Of a DNA stretch of 64,000 nt, positions 62,001 through 64,000 are shown piece after piece. Numbering within the stretch: position 1 is the first letter of the stretch; the number at the start of each line of letters is the position of its first letter. This DNA is from Schistosoma mansoni. Its lineage: Eukaryota; Platyhelminthes; Trematoda; Strigeidida; Schistosomatidae. Below the pieces are notes generated by a model that had not been told where the DNA came from, searched no databases, and worked only from the letters and a program-made list of their open reading frames with translations. The translations under genes and the position numbers were made by a program. The stretch covers positions 932,286 through 996,285 of the forward strand of contig NC_031501.1 of NCBI RefSeq assembly GCF_000237925.1, given 5' to 3'.

Positions 62001-63320
62001 CTAACTCCTAGTTAGAATGTCGGATATTGGTTTTTCGTCCTCTCAATATCGTAAACAACACCCTTGTGCACGAGAATGCAGTGATTAGTACTTCGCTGGC
62101 AGTGGTTGTATGCACATGGCCATGTGAGAGCATTTCGAGAGACAAAGAGCGGACTCTCTCCACTTTCGGACGTACCAGGGGATTCGGGGACTAGTGAAAG
62201 TTAATAGGTCTACTGAATCAAATAAACTATTTGAACATCTTTCTTGAATTGTCTCTTAAAAATTACATTGCTCTTTTATCCCTGATGTTATTTCGATTGC
62301 TTTCAGTTTTGGATTCTATTCTCTTCATTTTCCTCTTCTGTCAGTAGGAATTCTACTTTCAATACCTGATATATACTACTTATATCGGTCTGTATAAGTA
62401 GCACACACCACATATGTACTCATCAGTTGAAATACATTGTGTAACGATGATGATGATGATGATGATACTATCTGATTCTATATAGCAAATTAGGTGTTCG
62501 CAACAGATTTTTTTAGTCTGAATCCTATTGTTTAAAAACTAAATACACTAACAAGTAGTAAGCAACCATTTTGAAACTAAATTAAGACTCGGTTACAATA
62601 CCGAAAACATCAACCAAATTTTTTCACTACATTGGCACCGTCATAACGGTGAAATGTACTTTTTCACTGACACCCGGGTAATAGAGAAGGGTTAGATATG
62701 GGATCAGCAACCTTATCCCGTAAAAAACAACTTTGCTAAAAAAACGTTAACCAGAATAATTAGGTGTTTACCTCTAACTAGATGCTTGACTGTAATGACA
62801 AGTTTCTCACCAGTAAAAAATGATAGAATAATCTATGTTCCGTTCAGTTAGGCAAACTAAAACACTCTGCTCTGTAGTAGTATAACAACCAAGGAATTGG
62901 TTTATTTCATTTATTAGTCAAATAATATAAATATAATAAATGAATGAAGGTAAAAGAGAATTACTTACGAATAACACCACATCGATTAGCTGGTAATAAA
63001 GTATCCCATAAAGTTAAATGTGATGCATCTTGATCTGTATTACCAGTTCCACCGGAATAACTGATACCACCACCTCCGCCGCCGCTACTACCACCTATGA
63101 TATTGGCAGAAGTGTAGTATGTTGGCCCACCAACACCAATGTTGTTGCCAGCATAATTAAGACCACTACCAATACCACTTACACCAGCTCCACTGACATC
63201 TATTCCACTAACAATATGTGGAGTTGTTGTAGTCATTCCGCCATTGCCAACTGTAGCTATTAAACTACTACAGCCAAGGAAACAAAAATCTGCTAAACCT
63301 TTTGCATGGCAACGACAACG
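59018..63320 (-). CDS. DMXL: DMXL1/2 (rabconnectin-3 alpha) C-terminal WD40 exons; gene continues to the right
   Basis: DMXL proteins form the RAVE-like complex that assembles the V-ATPase on synaptic vesicles and endolysosomes. Three last exons are visible: 63320-62969, 61112-60781 and 59428-59018, joined in phase. They match the end of DMXL2: CHAKGLADFCFLGCSSLIAT and LTLWDTLLPANRCGVIR; then VIVGTKNGDICTVDMRNPKV with SAHDAPIRTLCIDSATDCLV and TGGADGIVK; then IWRLSERELLTSFSGDL and FLSCGADGGLRMR. Three low-complexity inserts not expected in vertebrate DMXL are present: Gly-rich after the first blade strand, an Ala-rich block, and an Asn-rich run in the last exon. The stop is at 59018-59020. A putative AATAAA lies at 58998-58993. 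Introns are 1856 and 1352 bp. The 5' part of this very large protein must lie beyond position 64000. Confidence 0.93.
60459..60715. mobile_element. Near-perfect inverted pair of hammerhead-bearing repeats in a DMXL intron
   Basis: Left arm (minus copy) from atagttgaaagcgtgagtca and right arm (plus copy) to tgactcacgctttcaactat mirror each other over about 110 bp, separated by about 40 bp of tRNA-like sequence. Each strand bears a hammerhead motif: minus at 60554-60509 (one core change, CTG to TTG) and plus at 60613-60658 (core CTGAGGA intact, triplet GTT). Confidence 0.8.
60613..60658 (+). ncRNA. Hammerhead ribozyme motif, right arm
   Basis: GCACTG, CTGAGGA, GTCC(CACAATA)AGAC with one stem II mismatch, GAAAC, ACGGCCGT, then CAGTGA. 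All core bases are present. Confidence 0.65.
61702..62190 (-). mobile_element. 0.5-kb tailed retroposon in a DMXL intron, with 15-bp duplication
   Basis: The tail follows tagtgacagttatta (61681-61695) and the 5' end precedes tagtgaaagttaata (62192-62206), a 15-bp repeat with two mismatches. The repeat lies at the end of a TG...CA element. Confidence 0.8.
62192..62412. mobile_element. Third copy of the TG...CA element, interrupted at one end
   Basis: On the minus strand it starts TGTGGTGTGTGCTACTTATA and has the ATATAAGTAG arm. Its far end (TTCACTA) coincides with the target-site duplication of the 0.5-kb retroposon at 61702-62190, which appears to have inserted into it. Confidence 0.45.
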
Positions 63321-63497
63321 CTATAATATAAGAATGGGAGAGAGCGAAAGCGTGAATGATCAAGCTACGAAAGATAAACAATAAGGTATTTGGAAAAGTG
63401 TAGTAGAAAGAAAAATATGACGCTGGTCACTCACTACTCACTCAGTGACCAATCAATCGTAAAAATATCACACTCTACGGAAGGTTCGGCGCCAACT

Positions 63498-63680
63498 AAA
63501 CAGTAGCTCAGTGGTAACGTCCCAGACGCTATGAAGTTGGATGATATAAGTTTGAATCCATCGGTAAGCATCAGTTCCTTTAAGATAGCAGACAGGCCTT
63601 GCGGTCATGAGTACCAACTAGTATAAAACTAAGATCAAGAGAGTTTTCCTCCCGATCTACCCCAAACACCTAGAATCTCT
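63498..63680 (+). repeat. tRNA-derived SINE-like repeat, family shared with 20715-20935
   Basis: A box cagtagctcagtggtaacg and B box ataagtttgaatccatcgg, followed by a body (gcatcagttcctttaaga, gagagttttcctcccgatc) that matches 20740-20850 (gcaccactcctttaaaga, ggagggtttcttgttgac). Confidence 0.6.
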
Positions 63681-64000
63681 ATATAGTGCACGCAATATTG
63701 AATCATTTAGAGCAGAGGTCATATTACAAATTGATTGATAAAATTCGATCAGAAGGACTCGACAAACAACACATTGGTCACTCACTATTCCGGTGATCAA
63801 TCAGTTGTAAAGAGTAATGTAAAACAAAAAAATACATGCTTTTAATTCAAAGTATGAAAGTTTAAGTTGCATATTATATTTTGTACAGTGGTCGGAAGTG
63901 AAAATCACGATTCGTATTTTGTTGGCTGGTGATTTACCCAGATACCAGACTGTTGAAGTATGAAACGAGATACAAATCTTGTACCTAACGCCTTAAATAT

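Overview
The window is AT-rich, intron-rich and repeat-laden animal DNA that fits a blood fluke (Schistosoma). The pointers are tRNA-derived Sm-alpha-type repeats carrying hammerhead ribozyme motifs, many SR2/RTE-type LINE pieces, a Penelope-like fragment, and host genes that begin with introns of only 34-44 bp and then have introns of hundreds to thousands of bases. The species cannot be fixed from this window.

I could assemble five host genes exon by exon, with splice sites and codon phase checked. (1) 376-31211, minus: a secretory carrier membrane protein (SCAMP) in six visible exons spread over 31 kb; its first coding exon was not found. (2) 40547-43017, plus: BORCS8, a lysosome-positioning BORC subunit, in six exons. 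(3) 43436-46587, minus and tail-to-tail with BORCS8: a very compact Emi1/Emi2-like APC/C inhibitor (F-box, zinc-binding region, C-terminal LRRL tail). (4) 54457-55348, plus: ROMO1, a small inner-mitochondrial-membrane protein, in two exons. (5) 59018-63320, minus: the C-terminal WD40 end of a DMXL/rabconnectin-3 protein that continues past the right edge. A weak unrecognised ORF (54007-54352, minus) lies head-to-head with ROMO1. These are housekeeping genes of endolysosomal trafficking and acidification (SCAMP, BORCS8, DMXL), mitochondria (ROMO1) and the cell cycle (Emi); nothing indicates co-regulation beyond close spacing.

Most of the rest is mobile DNA. From left to right: SCAMP introns filled with hammerhead repeats, a 0.5-kb tailed retroposon, two LINE families, a Penelope-like fragment and a 200-N assembly gap (18403-18602); an apparently empty stretch (32.7-35.6 kb); a Ty3/gypsy fossil (about 36.1-37.3 kb); the BORCS8/Emi gene pair; an SR2 copy and CR1-like LINE pieces including an open PHD-finger ORF1 (47.5-53.5 kb); ROMO1; more tailed retroposons; and the DMXL end with a hammerhead inverted pair in one intron.

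The points most worth a second look are the minimal Emi-like gene with its LRRL tail, the hammerhead repeats that recur as facing or foldback pairs, a family of about fourteen 0.5-kb retroposon copies with clear target-site duplications, and a 282-bp TG...CA insertion with a 4-bp duplication and an empty site elsewhere in the window.
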